DNA from: a bacterium
GTDB taxonomy: Bacteria; Desulfobacterota; JAPLJL01
Reading direction: 5' to 3'
Assembly (NCBI GenBank): GCA_028713675.1
Contig: JAQTNV010000021.1
Coordinates: forward strand, 1 to 57,154
Length of the DNA: 57,154 bases
Shown here: piece after piece, positions 1 to 8,782 of the stretch
Layout: each line of letters starts with the position of its first letter
How positions within the stretch are numbered: position 1 is the first letter of the stretch
Notes under the pieces: model-generated
The model's database searches: none
Seen by the model: only the letters and a program-made list of their open reading frames with translations
Told to the model about the DNA's origin: nothing
Made by a program: the position numbers and the translations under genes

Positions 1-2
1 AC

Positions 3-83
3 CGCTACCTCATTCCCCTGGTTCTGATCGCCCTCTCCGGCTCGATCCTGATCAGTCTGATCCTCTTCCGGATCTCCCCCTGA
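3..83 (+). CDS. C-terminal end of a membrane protein (partial)
   Basis: The frame is open from the window edge and ends in TGA at 81-83. The 26 visible residues form one hydrophobic helix (PLVLIALSGSILISLILF) followed by a short tail, RISP, so this is the last transmembrane segment of a membrane protein whose body lies outside the window. The family cannot be told from this much. The period-7 array at 118-142 begins 35 bases after the stop. Confidence 0.6.
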   Translation, partial: RYLIPLVLIALSGSILISLILFRISP

Positions 84-396
84 GATAAATTCACGACTTG
101 TCCTGAGCTTGTCAAAGGATTGACGATTTACGATTGTAGATTATATAACCCCTCGAATACTGGATTCCCGCTGGAGTTTATCCCGCACTCTGATGGGGGA
201 CGGAAATAACGTTTATTGCTTCTTGCTCGTGTTTTCGACCATATCATTTGAACCCTAGAACCCTTGGTCCCTTGAACCCCATCCTTTTTCATTCGCCAAT
301 CGTCAATTCTTCTCTATCTTACCGACAGTTTCACCTCGAATTCGGACTTGACAGTAACTATTTTTAGGCCAAAACTTAAAGATAGTGGTGGCTACG
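84..396. repeat. Intergenic region with short tandem arrays
   Basis: No gene is seen here. The stretch 93-120 carries a dispersed repeat (tgtcctgagcttgtcaaagg). It is followed at 118-142 by a period-7 array (gattgac, gatttac, gattgta, gatt), at about 249-280 by a period-8 array (gaacccta, gaaccctt, ggtccctt, gaacccca), and at 294-308 by ccaatcgtcaat. The last is complementary to the first array, so the region could fold back on itself. A TTGACA-like hexamer lies at 348-353, but no convincing -10 box follows. Confidence 0.6.
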
Positions 397-1314
397 ATGT
401 CTAAGAGGAAAAATTTTCTCGAACTCAGGCTTTTTACCTGTGCATGGATCAGTGCTTTCATCATTTTCAGCCCTGCCGTTCTTTTCGCCAGTCAATTCGT
501 AATTCTTAAATCCCAGGATCTGGGGCCCTACAACGAAACCGTCAACAGCATCATGTCGGCGGTAAAAAAACAGCCCCAGGTCTTCAGCCTGTCCGGGGAC
601 CCCGAGAAAATCAACCAGGTGGCGGCCATGTTGGGCACTCCCCCCGATCTTTTCATCGCGATCGGGACCCAGTCCGCCGCGGCGATCCGCTCGACCTTCC
701 CCCAGTCCTCCATGTTTTTCGCCATGATTCCCCGGGCCCGAGGCCAGTCGATGGTGGACCGGAAGACCTCCGGGATCTATCTAGACCTTACCTTTGAAAG
801 TCAGCTGAAACTCATCCAGAAAATGCTCCCGAAAACCCAGCGGGTCGGCATCATTTTAAGCGAGGACAACCAGCTGGTCGACGAGCGGGAACTGATCCGC
901 AAGGGACAGGAACTGGGAATCGTCATTGTGATCCGGAGAACTCCCGAAGTTTCCAGGTTTTCCGATATCCTGGGCACTATTATAGATCAGATCGATCTTT
1001 TCCTGATCCTCCCCGACCCTCTCTGGGGCCAGAAAGACACGGTCATGTACCTCCGGGAAAAACTGGTGGACAAGAACATTCCCTTCGTGGCTTTTTCCCA
1101 GGCCCTGGTGAAGATGGGGGCGATCATGGCCTTCAGCCCGGACTATGCCAAACTCGGAAGGGAGCTGGGTGAGATCATGGATAATTTTGCCGCCGGCGAG
1201 TCTCTCAAAGCCCCTTCCGACCCGCCCTTCCGCGTGATCGTCAATCGGACCCTGATGAACCAGTATGGTTTAATCATCCCTTCCCCGCTCGCAGACAAAG
1301 TGGACTACCAGTGA
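397..1314 (+). CDS. ABC-type substrate-binding protein (ABC_sub_bind family)
   Basis: This is a secreted, periplasmic-binding-protein-like protein of the PF04392 type, often found beside TonB-dependent receptors. The ATG at 397 is preferred over the GTGs at 385/388 because GGTGG lies 5 bases upstream and it gives a clean signal peptide with cleavage near LFA-SQ (residue 31). The two-lobed fold is suggested by the segments PDLFIAIGTQSAAAIRS, RVGIILSEDNQLVDE and DLFLILPDPLW. The stop codon overlaps the GTG start of the receptor gene at 1311, so the two are translationally coupled. No ABC ATPase or permease is present, so it may serve the receptor or a distant permease. The ligand is unknown. 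Confidence 0.75.
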   Translation: MSKRKNFLELRLFTCAWISAFIIFSPAVLFASQFVILKSQDLGPYNETVNSIMSAVKKQPQVFSLSGDPEKINQVAAMLGTPPDLFIAIGTQSAAAIRSTFPQSSMFFAMIPRARGQSMVDRKTSGIYLDLTFESQLKLIQKMLPKTQRVGIILSEDNQLVDERELIRKGQELGIVIVIRRTPEVSRFSDILGTIIDQIDLFLILPDPLWGQKDTVMYLREKLVDKNIPFVAFSQALVKMGAIMAFSPDYAKLGRELGEIMDNFAAGESLKAPSDPPFRVIVNRTLMNQYGLIIPSPLADKVDYQ

Positions 1315-3479
1315 AATCCCAAAAAGCCTGTTTATTCCTGCTCTTGACCGCGTTACCGTTTTCACTCGTCCCCGCCGGTCTCGTCCGGGCCCAGACTGCA
1401 GACGAGGATACCATGCTCCGGGAAGATCTCGCTCCTTACCTGGAGAAAGAAGAGACCGCCCGCTGGTCGCTGACCAATCCCTTCTCCGAGGAACTGGTGC
1501 AGACCGCGGAAAAACAGGTTCAGACCATCCGGCAGACCCCTGCCGCCATTGATGTGATCACCGGCGAGGAAATCCAGCGCTATGGCTATCCCAACCTGAT
1601 CGATTTCCTGGCCAGTCTGCCGGGGTTCTACTCTTATTACCCCCGCGACTACCGGATCGCGGGCGTCCGGGGCTTCTGCCGGCAGGGCAGCTGGAACAAT
1701 CGCATCCTGATCCTGGTGGATGGACACAGCATCAATTCCGACTTCGATGGTTCTTCCTTTGTCGAGGAGGATTTCGGGGTCGGCCTCGACGGAGTGGACA
1801 GGATCGAAATCGTCCGCGGCCCCGGCTCTTCCCTCTATGGGTCCAACGCGCTCTTTGCGGTGATCAACATCATCACTAAGAGCGGCAAGGAACTAGACGG
1901 CGGCCTGGTCAAGGCTGGGGGCGCCAGCTACGGAACCTGGATGGCCGGCGGCGCCTTCGGGAAAAAATTCGCCAATAAAATCGATATCATGGCCAGCGGC
2001 CAGTTCCTGGACAGCTATGGCCGGGAGCTTTATTACCAGGAATACGACAATCCTCCTGATAGCGACGGCCGGACCAGCAATACAGATTCCCTCCGCAACT
2101 GGGTAGCTTACACCAAGCTTTCATACCAGGATTTGAGCTTTAAATTCCAAGCCAAAGACCGGAGAAAGGATCTTCCCCAGGGGGCCTATTTCACCACCCT
2201 GGGCGACGACCGGAATTTCCTGCGGGATGGAAGCGGATTTGCCGAAGCCCGTTGGGACCCCCAACTGACTCCCGACCTTTCCCTGTCCTCCCGGGTCTAT
2301 GCGGACTTCGTCCACTACAACGGATCTTATTATTATAAGGGAGACGAGTACCCCCTCTCCCTCGAAGGCTGGGACGACTGGTATACCGGAGCCGAGGTAA
2401 AACTCAACTGGAAACAATCCCGTTTCTTCAAGCTTCTCGGAGGGGGTGAATACCAATATCACTGGCAGGACTTCTGGCTCCGTTATGAGACCGATGACGG
2501 CGAAGTTGATACCGATTCGGATCCGGACTGGGATAAAACCAACGGCACCGGCGCCGTCTTCCTGCACGCAAAGATCGAACCCTGGAAAAAGCTCAGCATT
2601 AATGTCGGCCTGCGCTACGATCATTTCCCGGGATTCGGAGGGGAACTCAACCCCCGGGCCGGGGTGATCTACACCCCTTACTCCTCCGGAACGATCAAAC
2701 TCCTTTACGGGCAGGCCTTCCGCGCTCCCAGCCAATATGAATACAATTATACCGACATTTACTATTATCTCCCCAATGACGTCCTCGAACCGGAGAAACT
2801 CTACACTTACGAGTTGGTCTTTGAACAATCCATCAAACAGAACCTGTTCCTGAGCGCCTCCGCCTATCTCACCGATATCGACAATCTGATCAATCAGGTC
2901 GAAATCTATGATCCATCACAGATTGTCGGGACTCCTCCGGAGCAGGAAGTGATTGACTGGTCGATGTCGAATGCGGCACCAAATGAGGCGATATTTCTCC
3001 AGTTCCAAAATTACGGGAGTATCCGGTCCTATGGGATTGACCTCTCCCTCCGGGCCAAGTGGCCGAACGGAATCGAGGGATTCCTGAATACCACTTTACA
3101 GAAAACCGAGGAAACTTCGGGAGGTGAAACCCTCAACCTTAGCAATTCCCCCGCCGTTTTCGGCAATGTGGGCTTAAGTTTCCCCTTTCCCTACACCCGG
3201 AAGCACTTTTTCCTCTCTCCTCACTTCCAGTTCTCGGGTGAACGGGATATCCAGGGGACAGAAGACGAGAGCGGAAATCCTCTAACTACCGGGGCTTACC
3301 TGCTTACCAACCTCAACCTTGTCTTACGGGACCTGCCCAAGGATCTCCAAGCCTCGCTCGGGTTCTACAATCTGTTCGACGTGGATTATTCCTTCCCGGG
3401 TGGAGGTGACTTCGTGCAGAACCGGATCCGGGCGGATGGGATCAACTTCAGGTTTTTGGTCAGCTACACCATTAGATAA
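1311..3479 (+). CDS. TonB-dependent outer membrane receptor
   Basis: This is an outer membrane gated channel powered by TonB/ExbBD, usually for siderophores, vitamin B12 or metal complexes. It has a signal peptide (residues 1-27, ending LVRA), then a plug domain whose typical motifs are visible (PAAIDVITGEEIQRYG, ILILVDGHSIN, DRIEIVRGPGSSLYGSNALF, INIITK), then about 520 residues of alternating aromatic beta-barrel strands. The length of 722 residues is normal. The protein ends FRFLVSYTIR, so the terminal residue is not aromatic. The start is GTG inside the stop of the upstream binding-protein gene. The substrate cannot be told, and no TonB or ExbB gene is in the window. Confidence 0.9.
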   Translation: MKSQKACLFLLLTALPFSLVPAGLVRAQTADEDTMLREDLAPYLEKEETARWSLTNPFSEELVQTAEKQVQTIRQTPAAIDVITGEEIQRYGYPNLIDFLASLPGFYSYYPRDYRIAGVRGFCRQGSWNNRILILVDGHSINSDFDGSSFVEEDFGVGLDGVDRIEIVRGPGSSLYGSNALFAVINIITKSGKELDGGLVKAGGASYGTWMAGGAFGKKFANKIDIMASGQFLDSYGRELYYQEYDNPPDSDGRTSNTDSLRNWVAYTKLSYQDLSFKFQAKDRRKDLPQGAYFTTLGDDRNFLRDGSGFAEARWDPQLTPDLSLSSRVYADFVHYNGSYYYKGDEYPLSLEGWDDWYTGAEVKLNWKQSRFFKLLGGGEYQYHWQDFWLRYETDDGEVDTDSDPDWDKTNGTGAVFLHAKIEPWKKLSINVGLRYDHFPGFGGELNPRAGVIYTPYSSGTIKLLYGQAFRAPSQYEYNYTDIYYYLPNDVLEPEKLYTYELVFEQSIKQNLFLSASAYLTDIDNLINQVEIYDPSQIVGTPPEQEVIDWSMSNAAPNEAIFLQFQNYGSIRSYGIDLSLRAKWPNGIEGFLNTTLQKTEETSGGETLNLSNSPAVFGNVGLSFPFPYTRKHFFLSPHFQFSGERDIQGTEDESGNPLTTGAYLLTNLNLVLRDLPKDLQASLGFYNLFDVDYSFPGGGDFVQNRIRADGINFRFLVSYTIR

Positions 3480-3518
3480 TATTTAATACCCGCCTTATTT
3501 TTCCAAAATACGCCAAAT

Positions 3519-3600
3519 TGTCGCGGCAACCTTTAGGTTGCGAGTTGATATTTTTCGGATTTGTTTTGCAGAAAAGCAGTCTGAAACCTGCGGCTACCAG
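3519..3600. repeat. Dispersed palindromic repeat, GCAACCT-TT-AGGTTGC type
   Basis: A short palindrome, gcaaccttt followed by aggttgc, at 3524-3541 is followed after about 45 bases by cctgcggctacc. The same words recur at 21699-21775 as gtagccgcaacctttaggttgc and gcaggcttaagcctgcggctac, and partly at 18188 and 20472. It lies in the convergent gap between the receptor gene and the flavodoxin/ferredoxin gene. No protein is encoded. An A+T-rich stretch follows at 3640-3685. Confidence 0.6.
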
Positions 3601-3692
3601 AAGAAGGCTGCAACGCTCAATTGACAATATGCTTTTCTAATAATGCTATATATTACAATATATTATTAAATTATATTTAAAGTTTTACCTTA

Positions 3693-4547
3693 TTACCAGA
3701 TCTGAGACTTTGGCCTTTCCCGGTTCATTACCGCCATGCCCCTGAGAGCCATTTCCAAGCCAATCATCGAAGCGGTGAAAACCTTTTCCGGGCAGAGCCG
3801 GACGCAGTTATAGCAGTAGACGCACCCTTTCAATATCTTGGGCTCCGCGTTTATCGAAATCACCTTGACCGGACAAGCTTCGATACAAACCCGGCATTTG
3901 GTACATTTTTCAGGATGAACGCTGATTTTGGGCATCATGGGTCCCATGGACTTCATGTTTACCCTTCCGGAAAGCATCCGGACCAGCGCGTGTTTATTAT
4001 TCAGGGCTTGCCAGGCGATTTGGTTGGGAGAATCTTTCTCCCCCCGCGAATCGGAGATTACCTTGTTGACCAGTTTTTTCGCAAATTCCTTTTCCTCGTC
4101 ATCCGGGTGATTTCGGCCCAGAGGCCTTTTTCCTCCAAACATCAGCGAGTGCTTCCCCAGGAATTTCCCCGCCCCCGCGATCAGGTATCCGCGCTTATTC
4201 AGGGACCGGGCCAGTTCGGCCAGGGCCACACCGCTGTTTACCCCTCCATAGGTGACAAAGGGGACCGCCAGCTTGTGATGAACCCGGGGAAGCCGGGAGG
4301 CAAACCACTCGACCGGAGGGGCGATATGCCAGGAATAAACCGGCGAGCCGACCAGCAAAAGGTCCATCCGTTCCAGGAACCCGATTTCAGCTTCGGATAT
4401 CCCGTTCCGGTTCAGCCCGGTAAGATCCCGGGTACGGGCGTCTATGCCCTTTTCCTGGAAAATATTCCGGAACCACTCGGCCACTGTCCGGGTGTTTTCC
4501 CGGGGTGAAAAGAAAACTATGGCTACCTTCTGAATTCTGTTTTCCAT
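3693..4547 (-). CDS. Flavodoxin-ferredoxin fusion (EFR1-type)
   Basis: This is a predicted electron-transfer protein. Residues 1 to about 160 are flavodoxin-like: the FMN phosphate loop follows the first strand (VAIVFFSPRENTRTVAEWF) and VGSPVYSW is a typical second loop. Residues from about 205 carry two canonical [4Fe-4S] motifs, CTKCRVCIEACP and CVYCYNCVRLCP. I chose the ATG at 4547 because AAGGAA lies 8 bases upstream; the GTG at 4568 lacks a ribosome site. It would pass electrons between the FMN and the two clusters in the cytoplasm. Partner enzymes are unknown. It is monocistronic and divergent from the NMO gene at 4817. Confidence 0.8.
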   Translation of the reverse strand: MENRIQKVAIVFFSPRENTRTVAEWFRNIFQEKGIDARTRDLTGLNRNGISEAEIGFLERMDLLLVGSPVYSWHIAPPVEWFASRLPRVHHKLAVPFVTYGGVNSGVALAELARSLNKRGYLIAGAGKFLGKHSLMFGGKRPLGRNHPDDEEKEFAKKLVNKVISDSRGEKDSPNQIAWQALNNKHALVRMLSGRVNMKSMGPMMPKISVHPEKCTKCRVCIEACPVKVISINAEPKILKGCVYCYNCVRLCPEKVFTASMIGLEMALRGMAVMNRERPKSQIW

Positions 4548-4749
4548 CTTCCGTATTCCTTTTCCCACCGACGCAGAAAGCCGCTGGCAATATCCGCAGA
4601 TAAATGCTCTCAGGTGGAATTATCACGGCTTTCAGCCGTTGGGCTCCACTTCTGGCAGGGAATTTTAGCAAATTCCGGCTTAATTCCAACCCGGACAGAA
4701 AAGATGGCCGCGCCTTCGGCGGCATTTTAATAATTTCCCGGTATTTATC

Positions 4750-4778
4750 TTGAAGTTAAAAGCGTTTTTCGGTTTAAT
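4750..4778 (+). promoter_or_regulatory. Sigma-70-like promoter for the NMO gene at 4817
   Basis: TTGAAG (4750-4755) and TTTAAT (4773-4778) are separated by exactly 17 bases, 38 bases upstream of the start codon. Two mismatches in the -35 and one in the -10 make this plausible but unproven. Confidence 0.4.
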
Positions 4779-4816
4779 TAACCCGGTCAGATTCCAACCT
4801 GGAAAAGGAGAAGGAA

Positions 4817-5782
4817 ATGTTCAAAACCAAAATCACCAAGATGCTCGGGATCGAACACCCGATTGTCGGCGGGACCATGATGTGGCTGGCCACCCCCGAC
4901 TTCGTCGCCGCTATTTCCAACGCCGGCGCCCTGGGCATTCTGGCCTCCGCCATGTACTCGGAAAAAGAGGAATTCCGGAAGGCTGTGAAAAGGATAAAAA
5001 GCCTGACCCCCAAGCCCTTCGCCGTCAATCTCAACCTGTTCCCCTCCCTCCGCCCCGTCCCCAACGATGATTTCATCACCGTCATGATCGAGGAAGGAAT
5101 CAAGATCGTCGAAACCTCCGGGCACAAGGCCCCGGAAGAATACATCGACCGCCTGAAAAAAGCCGGGATCACCGTTATTCATAAATGCGTGGGGGTCCGT
5201 TACGCCAAGAAAGCCGAAAGCATCGGGGTGGATATCGTTACGGTTGTCGGCTTCGAGAACGGCGGTGCCACCGGAAACCTCGATATCGGCACCCTGGTCC
5301 TGGTTCCCCGGGCGGTGGATGAGCTTAAGGTCCCGGTAATCGGAGGAGGCGGAGTGGTCGACGGGCGGGGGTTCCTGGCGGTCCTGGCCCTGGGCGCGGA
5401 GGGGGTAATCATGGGCACCCGGATGCTCCTGACCGAGGAAGGCCCGATTCATCCCAAATTGAAGGAAGCCTTGCTGAAGGCCACGGAGCTCGATACCCGC
5501 CAGATCATGCGGAGCGTTCAGAGCCCCCATCGGGCCTGGTATAACGAGGCCGCCAAAAGAGTCACGGAGCTGGAAACCCAGCAGGCCGGCCTCCCGGAAA
5601 TAGTTTCCATGGCTGCCGGCGACAAGGCCCGCAAGATGTACGAAACCGGGGACATTGACCTCGGGATCATCTCCTGCAGCCAGGGGATCGGCATGATCCA
5701 TTCGGTCAAGCCGGTGGCCGAGGTGATCAAGGACATTATTGCCCAGGCTGAGCAGATCCGTCAGCGAATTAAAAACATGTGA
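4817..5782 (+). CDS. NMO/2-nitropropane dioxygenase-family flavoenzyme lacking the active-site histidine
   Basis: This is an FMN-dependent TIM-barrel enzyme of the nitronate monooxygenase/FabK superfamily. The family start (TKITKMLGIEHPIVGG), the FMN phosphate-binding loops (VIGGGGVVDGRG and LGAEGVIMGTR) and the overall length (321) are standard. At the place where relatives, including three others here, have GGH, this protein reads GFENGGATG, with Ala151 instead of histidine. The catalytic base of NMO/FabK is therefore missing and the reaction may differ. It is preceded by AAGGAG and a promoter-like pair. The next gene starts 52 bases downstream but has its own promoter-like sequence. The true substrate is unknown. 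Confidence 0.8.
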   Translation: MFKTKITKMLGIEHPIVGGTMMWLATPDFVAAISNAGALGILASAMYSEKEEFRKAVKRIKSLTPKPFAVNLNLFPSLRPVPNDDFITVMIEEGIKIVETSGHKAPEEYIDRLKKAGITVIHKCVGVRYAKKAESIGVDIVTVVGFENGGATGNLDIGTLVLVPRAVDELKVPVIGGGGVVDGRGFLAVLALGAEGVIMGTRMLLTEEGPIHPKLKEALLKATELDTRQIMRSVQSPHRAWYNEAAKRVTELETQQAGLPEIVSMAAGDKARKMYETGDIDLGIISCSQGIGMIHSVKPVAEVIKDIIAQAEQIRQRIKNM

Positions 5783-5790
5783 TTTTTCGC

Positions 5791-5818
5791 TTGATATTGT
5801 TATTTTTTAAAATATAAT
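5791..5818 (+). promoter_or_regulatory. Sigma-70-like promoter for the FadL pair
   Basis: TTGATA (5791-5796) and a perfect TATAAT (5813-5818) are spaced by 16 bases, just after the stop of the upstream gene and 16 bases before the ATG at 5834. This is among the best promoter matches in the window. Confidence 0.5.
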
Positions 5819-5833
5819 GAGATTGATTTGCAA

Positions 5834-7288
5834 ATGTTTTCAGGAAAATTTAATTTGATTACCCGGATAAAAATATTTTCATCTCGGCAGGTTCTTCTTT
5901 TCCTGCTGCTGTTGTTTTTCGCCTTTCACCTTTCACCTTTCACCTACAAGTCTTTTGCCAACCCTTTGGATTACTACGGTTACGGATCCCGGGCCTCCGC
6001 GATGGGCAACGCCTACACCGCCCTGGCCACCGACTTCACCGGGGTTTACTATAATCCCGCCGCGATGGTAATGGCCGAGAAGGCCAGCGTCGGGCTGGGA
6101 TTTTCCTATTATAATGTCGGCCTTTCCACTTCCGGCCTGACCAAAAACGGCCAGGCCTCCGACCTGAAAAACATCGATCCCCTGTACGGGTACACCCTCG
6201 GCTTATGTCTCCCGCTTAAGGGCAAGCTCCGGGGCAAAGCCGCTTTCGGCCTGGGCACTTATTTCCTGGGTGACTGGTACTACATCAAGGCGCGCTCCCC
6301 TGAACTCAACGAACCGGAATTTGTCATCGACCAGATCCGGACCCGCCGCCAGGAGGTTTCCCTCGGGGTCGCCTATCGTCCCATGAAAATCTTTTCCTTC
6401 GGTTTCGGAGCCTACATCATCCCGGGCGGGTCGGGATCTTCCACCATGACCCTGGATGTCCCGATTCTCCAGGGCAAGTCCGGGGCCTATCCCCCGACCT
6501 TCACGGTGGATTGGGATATCACCACCAAGATCGCTTTCATGGGCGGAATCCACTTCCAGATCAACGACCGGCTGGCCGCGGGAATCAACTTCCGGGACAA
6601 GATCGACATGCTTTTCTCCATTCCCGTGGACATGAACCTGACCAACCTCGGCCTGGTCGTTCTCGAAGAGCAGAATGCCAATACCCACATTATCAGTCAC
6701 GTGAGCTATACCCCCCGGCACGTGAACCTCGGGGTCTACTATTCTCCCCTCGACCGTTTGAAATTAACCGGCGATCTTTTCTGGTACGAATGGTCCGGCT
6801 ACCCCAACCCCGCCCCCACGTTGAAAATTTCCACCAAGATGAAAGAGGGCGATCCCCTGGCTGGCCTGTTCCCGCAACCGAACATACCCGCCAACCCCAG
6901 CCCGGGGTTTAACGACACTTTCTCCCCGAACCTGGGAGCCGAATACCAGCTGATCCCGGCGGTAGCCATCCGCGGAGGGTACTCCTTCGTGCCCTCGCCC
7001 GTGCCCGCCCAGACCGGCGAATCCAACTTCCTGGACCAGGACCGCCACATCCTCTCCCTCGGGACCGGGATCTCCTTCCAGGACCCCTTCGCGCTCTTCT
7101 CGAAGAAAATCCTGGTTGATTTTCATTTCCAGTATCATTTCATCAGAAGCCAGACCATCCGGAAGGATGCCGGCCTGCCGGCGGCCTATAACGAACGGAC
7201 CCACCTCGGCAATTACCCCTACTCGATGGAATACAAGATGTCCGGGGGGATTTACGGGGGCGGAGCCACAATTCATTTGACGTTATAA
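5834..7288 (+). CDS. OmpP1/FadL-family outer membrane transporter
   Basis: This is an outer membrane beta-barrel channel for hydrophobic compounds (long-chain fatty acids or aromatic hydrocarbons in studied members). It has an N-terminal signal segment (IFSSRQVLLFLLLLFFAF) and then the family start after cleavage: YYGYGSRASAMGNAYTALATDFTGVYYNPAAM, in which the N-terminal hatch and NPA motif are clear. The remainder is barrel-like strands ending in ATIHLTL. I chose the ATG at 5834; a TTG at 5828 is also in frame. The signal region contains three copies of tttcacc (5924-5944), one of the genome's period-7 arrays inside a gene. The stop overlaps the next start (TAATG), so the two FadL genes form an operon. 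Confidence 0.85.
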   Translation: MFSGKFNLITRIKIFSSRQVLLFLLLLFFAFHLSPFTYKSFANPLDYYGYGSRASAMGNAYTALATDFTGVYYNPAAMVMAEKASVGLGFSYYNVGLSTSGLTKNGQASDLKNIDPLYGYTLGLCLPLKGKLRGKAAFGLGTYFLGDWYYIKARSPELNEPEFVIDQIRTRRQEVSLGVAYRPMKIFSFGFGAYIIPGGSGSSTMTLDVPILQGKSGAYPPTFTVDWDITTKIAFMGGIHFQINDRLAAGINFRDKIDMLFSIPVDMNLTNLGLVVLEEQNANTHIISHVSYTPRHVNLGVYYSPLDRLKLTGDLFWYEWSGYPNPAPTLKISTKMKEGDPLAGLFPQPNIPANPSPGFNDTFSPNLGAEYQLIPAVAIRGGYSFVPSPVPAQTGESNFLDQDRHILSLGTGISFQDPFALFSKKILVDFHFQYHFIRSQTIRKDAGLPAAYNERTHLGNYPYSMEYKMSGGIYGGGATIHLTL

Positions 7289-8625
7289 TGGAAAAAAGAA
7301 TCATTCGACTGGGGAAAACCGCCTGTTTTCTCGCCCTGCTCCTGGCTCCGGCTTTAGCCCCCCGGGCCCTGGCCAGTCCCTACGACCACTTCGGGCTTTC
7401 CTCGCGGGCCTCCGCGATGGGCAACGCCTATACCGCCCTGGCCACCAATTACACCGGGGTTTTCTACAATCCCGGGGCCTTGGTCTTTTCCCAGGGCGCG
7501 AGTGTCGGCCTCGGAACGATGCTTTCCAACTACAACCTGAAGGTCAACTCCCAAAAGAAATCGATCGACTCGCTTCTCGGAATCAATATCGGGGCGGTTC
7601 TTCCCTTCTCAGGGATGTTCGAAGGCCGGACCGCATTCGGCATGGCCCTTTTCCTGGCCAATACCAATCTCCTTTATGACGTCACCTCGCATCCCCAGGA
7701 TGACCCGTTTTTCGTTATCGAGGAGAACCGCCCGGCCCACATGCAGATCCTTTTCGACCTCGCCGTCCGCCTGACTGAGGGTCTGTCCATCGGAGGAGGT
7801 CTCCAGGTCAACCAGTATCTCTATACCACGGTAGATGTGGCCGTGAACACCAAAACCATCCTGGGCGATAAACAAAGCCCCATCCCCATGGGTAACATGA
7901 ATATTCTAAACATGTACAAAGGGACTCCCACCGCCGGAATTTATTACCGGCCTCTTCCCAACCTGCGCTTCGGCCTCAGTTACCGGGAACACATTAATTT
8001 CCGGCTGAAGCTGGTCTCGACCATCAATATTACCGGGGCCAAGGACCTCCTCAATACGGTCTCCGATTCGGTCCCTGTCCAGCTGACGGTTGATTGTCTG
8101 GTTCACTACACCCCCCGGAAAGCCGTCCTGGGGGTGGCTTATGACCCGATCTCCCAGTTGACCGCGAGCTTCGACCTGGCCTGGATGGACTGGTCCGCCT
8201 TCCCGAGCCCCGCTCCCCGGATCGAGGCCTACAGCCCGGTACCGGAGATCAACGCGGCTCTGCAAAGCACCTACCCCCCCATGGAGCAGCCGAAAAGCCC
8301 CGGGTTCCATGACACCCTGGTGCCGAAACTCGGGGTGGAATACCGGCTCTATAAATGGCTTGCCCTTCGCGCCGGATATGAGTTTACCCCCTCCCCGGTC
8401 CCCGAACAGCCGGACGGGAAGACCAATTACCTGGACAGCAGTCGGAACACCTTCACGATCGGAACGGGTTTCCGCTTCCTCGATCCCATCGGCATTTCCG
8501 TAAGCCCGATGGAAGTCAGTCTTCATTTCCAGTATCACCAGTTTGCCGAGCGCAAAGTCACCCGCGATTACACCGCCTCCGGAGCGATGTTCAATTCCGG
8601 CCTCGATCTCGAGTTTAATTTCTAA
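7288..8625 (+). CDS. Second OmpP1/FadL-family outer membrane transporter
   Basis: This is a paralogue of the preceding gene, sharing the start SSRASAMGNAYTALAT, the segment HYTPRKAVLGVAYDPI (compare SYTPRHVNLGVYYSPL) and barrel-strand spacing, though loop sequences differ strongly. The signal peptide is residues 1-29 (CFLALLLAPALAPRALA). It is translated with the upstream copy through a one-base TAATG overlap. Two diverged channels in one operon suggest either a two-component pore set or different ligands. Both are predicted to feed hydrophobic substrates to the CoA-linked enzymes elsewhere in the window; that link is inference. Confidence 0.85.
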   Translation: MEKRIIRLGKTACFLALLLAPALAPRALASPYDHFGLSSRASAMGNAYTALATNYTGVFYNPGALVFSQGASVGLGTMLSNYNLKVNSQKKSIDSLLGINIGAVLPFSGMFEGRTAFGMALFLANTNLLYDVTSHPQDDPFFVIEENRPAHMQILFDLAVRLTEGLSIGGGLQVNQYLYTTVDVAVNTKTILGDKQSPIPMGNMNILNMYKGTPTAGIYYRPLPNLRFGLSYREHINFRLKLVSTINITGAKDLLNTVSDSVPVQLTVDCLVHYTPRKAVLGVAYDPISQLTASFDLAWMDWSAFPSPAPRIEAYSPVPEINAALQSTYPPMEQPKSPGFHDTLVPKLGVEYRLYKWLALRAGYEFTPSPVPEQPDGKTNYLDSSRNTFTIGTGFRFLDPIGISVSPMEVSLHFQYHQFAERKVTRDYTASGAMFNSGLDLEFNF

Positions 8626-8686
8626 ACCCAGATTCCAATCTTCAGCTGTTAATTTACTTGAGAATGCCTGCGTGTCGGGGGCAGCG

Positions 8687-8781
8687 TCGGGTTTTCTGGT
8701 CTATCTGGTTAACCCGAAACCAGAAACCCGAAACTCGAAACTGTCTTTATTCGTCAATCGTCAATCTACAATCGTCAATTT
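8687..8781. repeat. Period-7 arrays between convergent genes
   Basis: The stretch 8687-8701 (tcgggttttctggt) is complementary to 8716-8728. From 8716 to 8743 there are four 7-base units (gaaacca, gaaaccc, gaaactc, gaaactg). From 8755 to 8781 a second array has units caatcgt, caatcta, caatcgt, caattt. The last unit touches the stop codon of the AmrS gene (8783-8785). Confidence 0.75.
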
Positions 8782-8782
8782 T

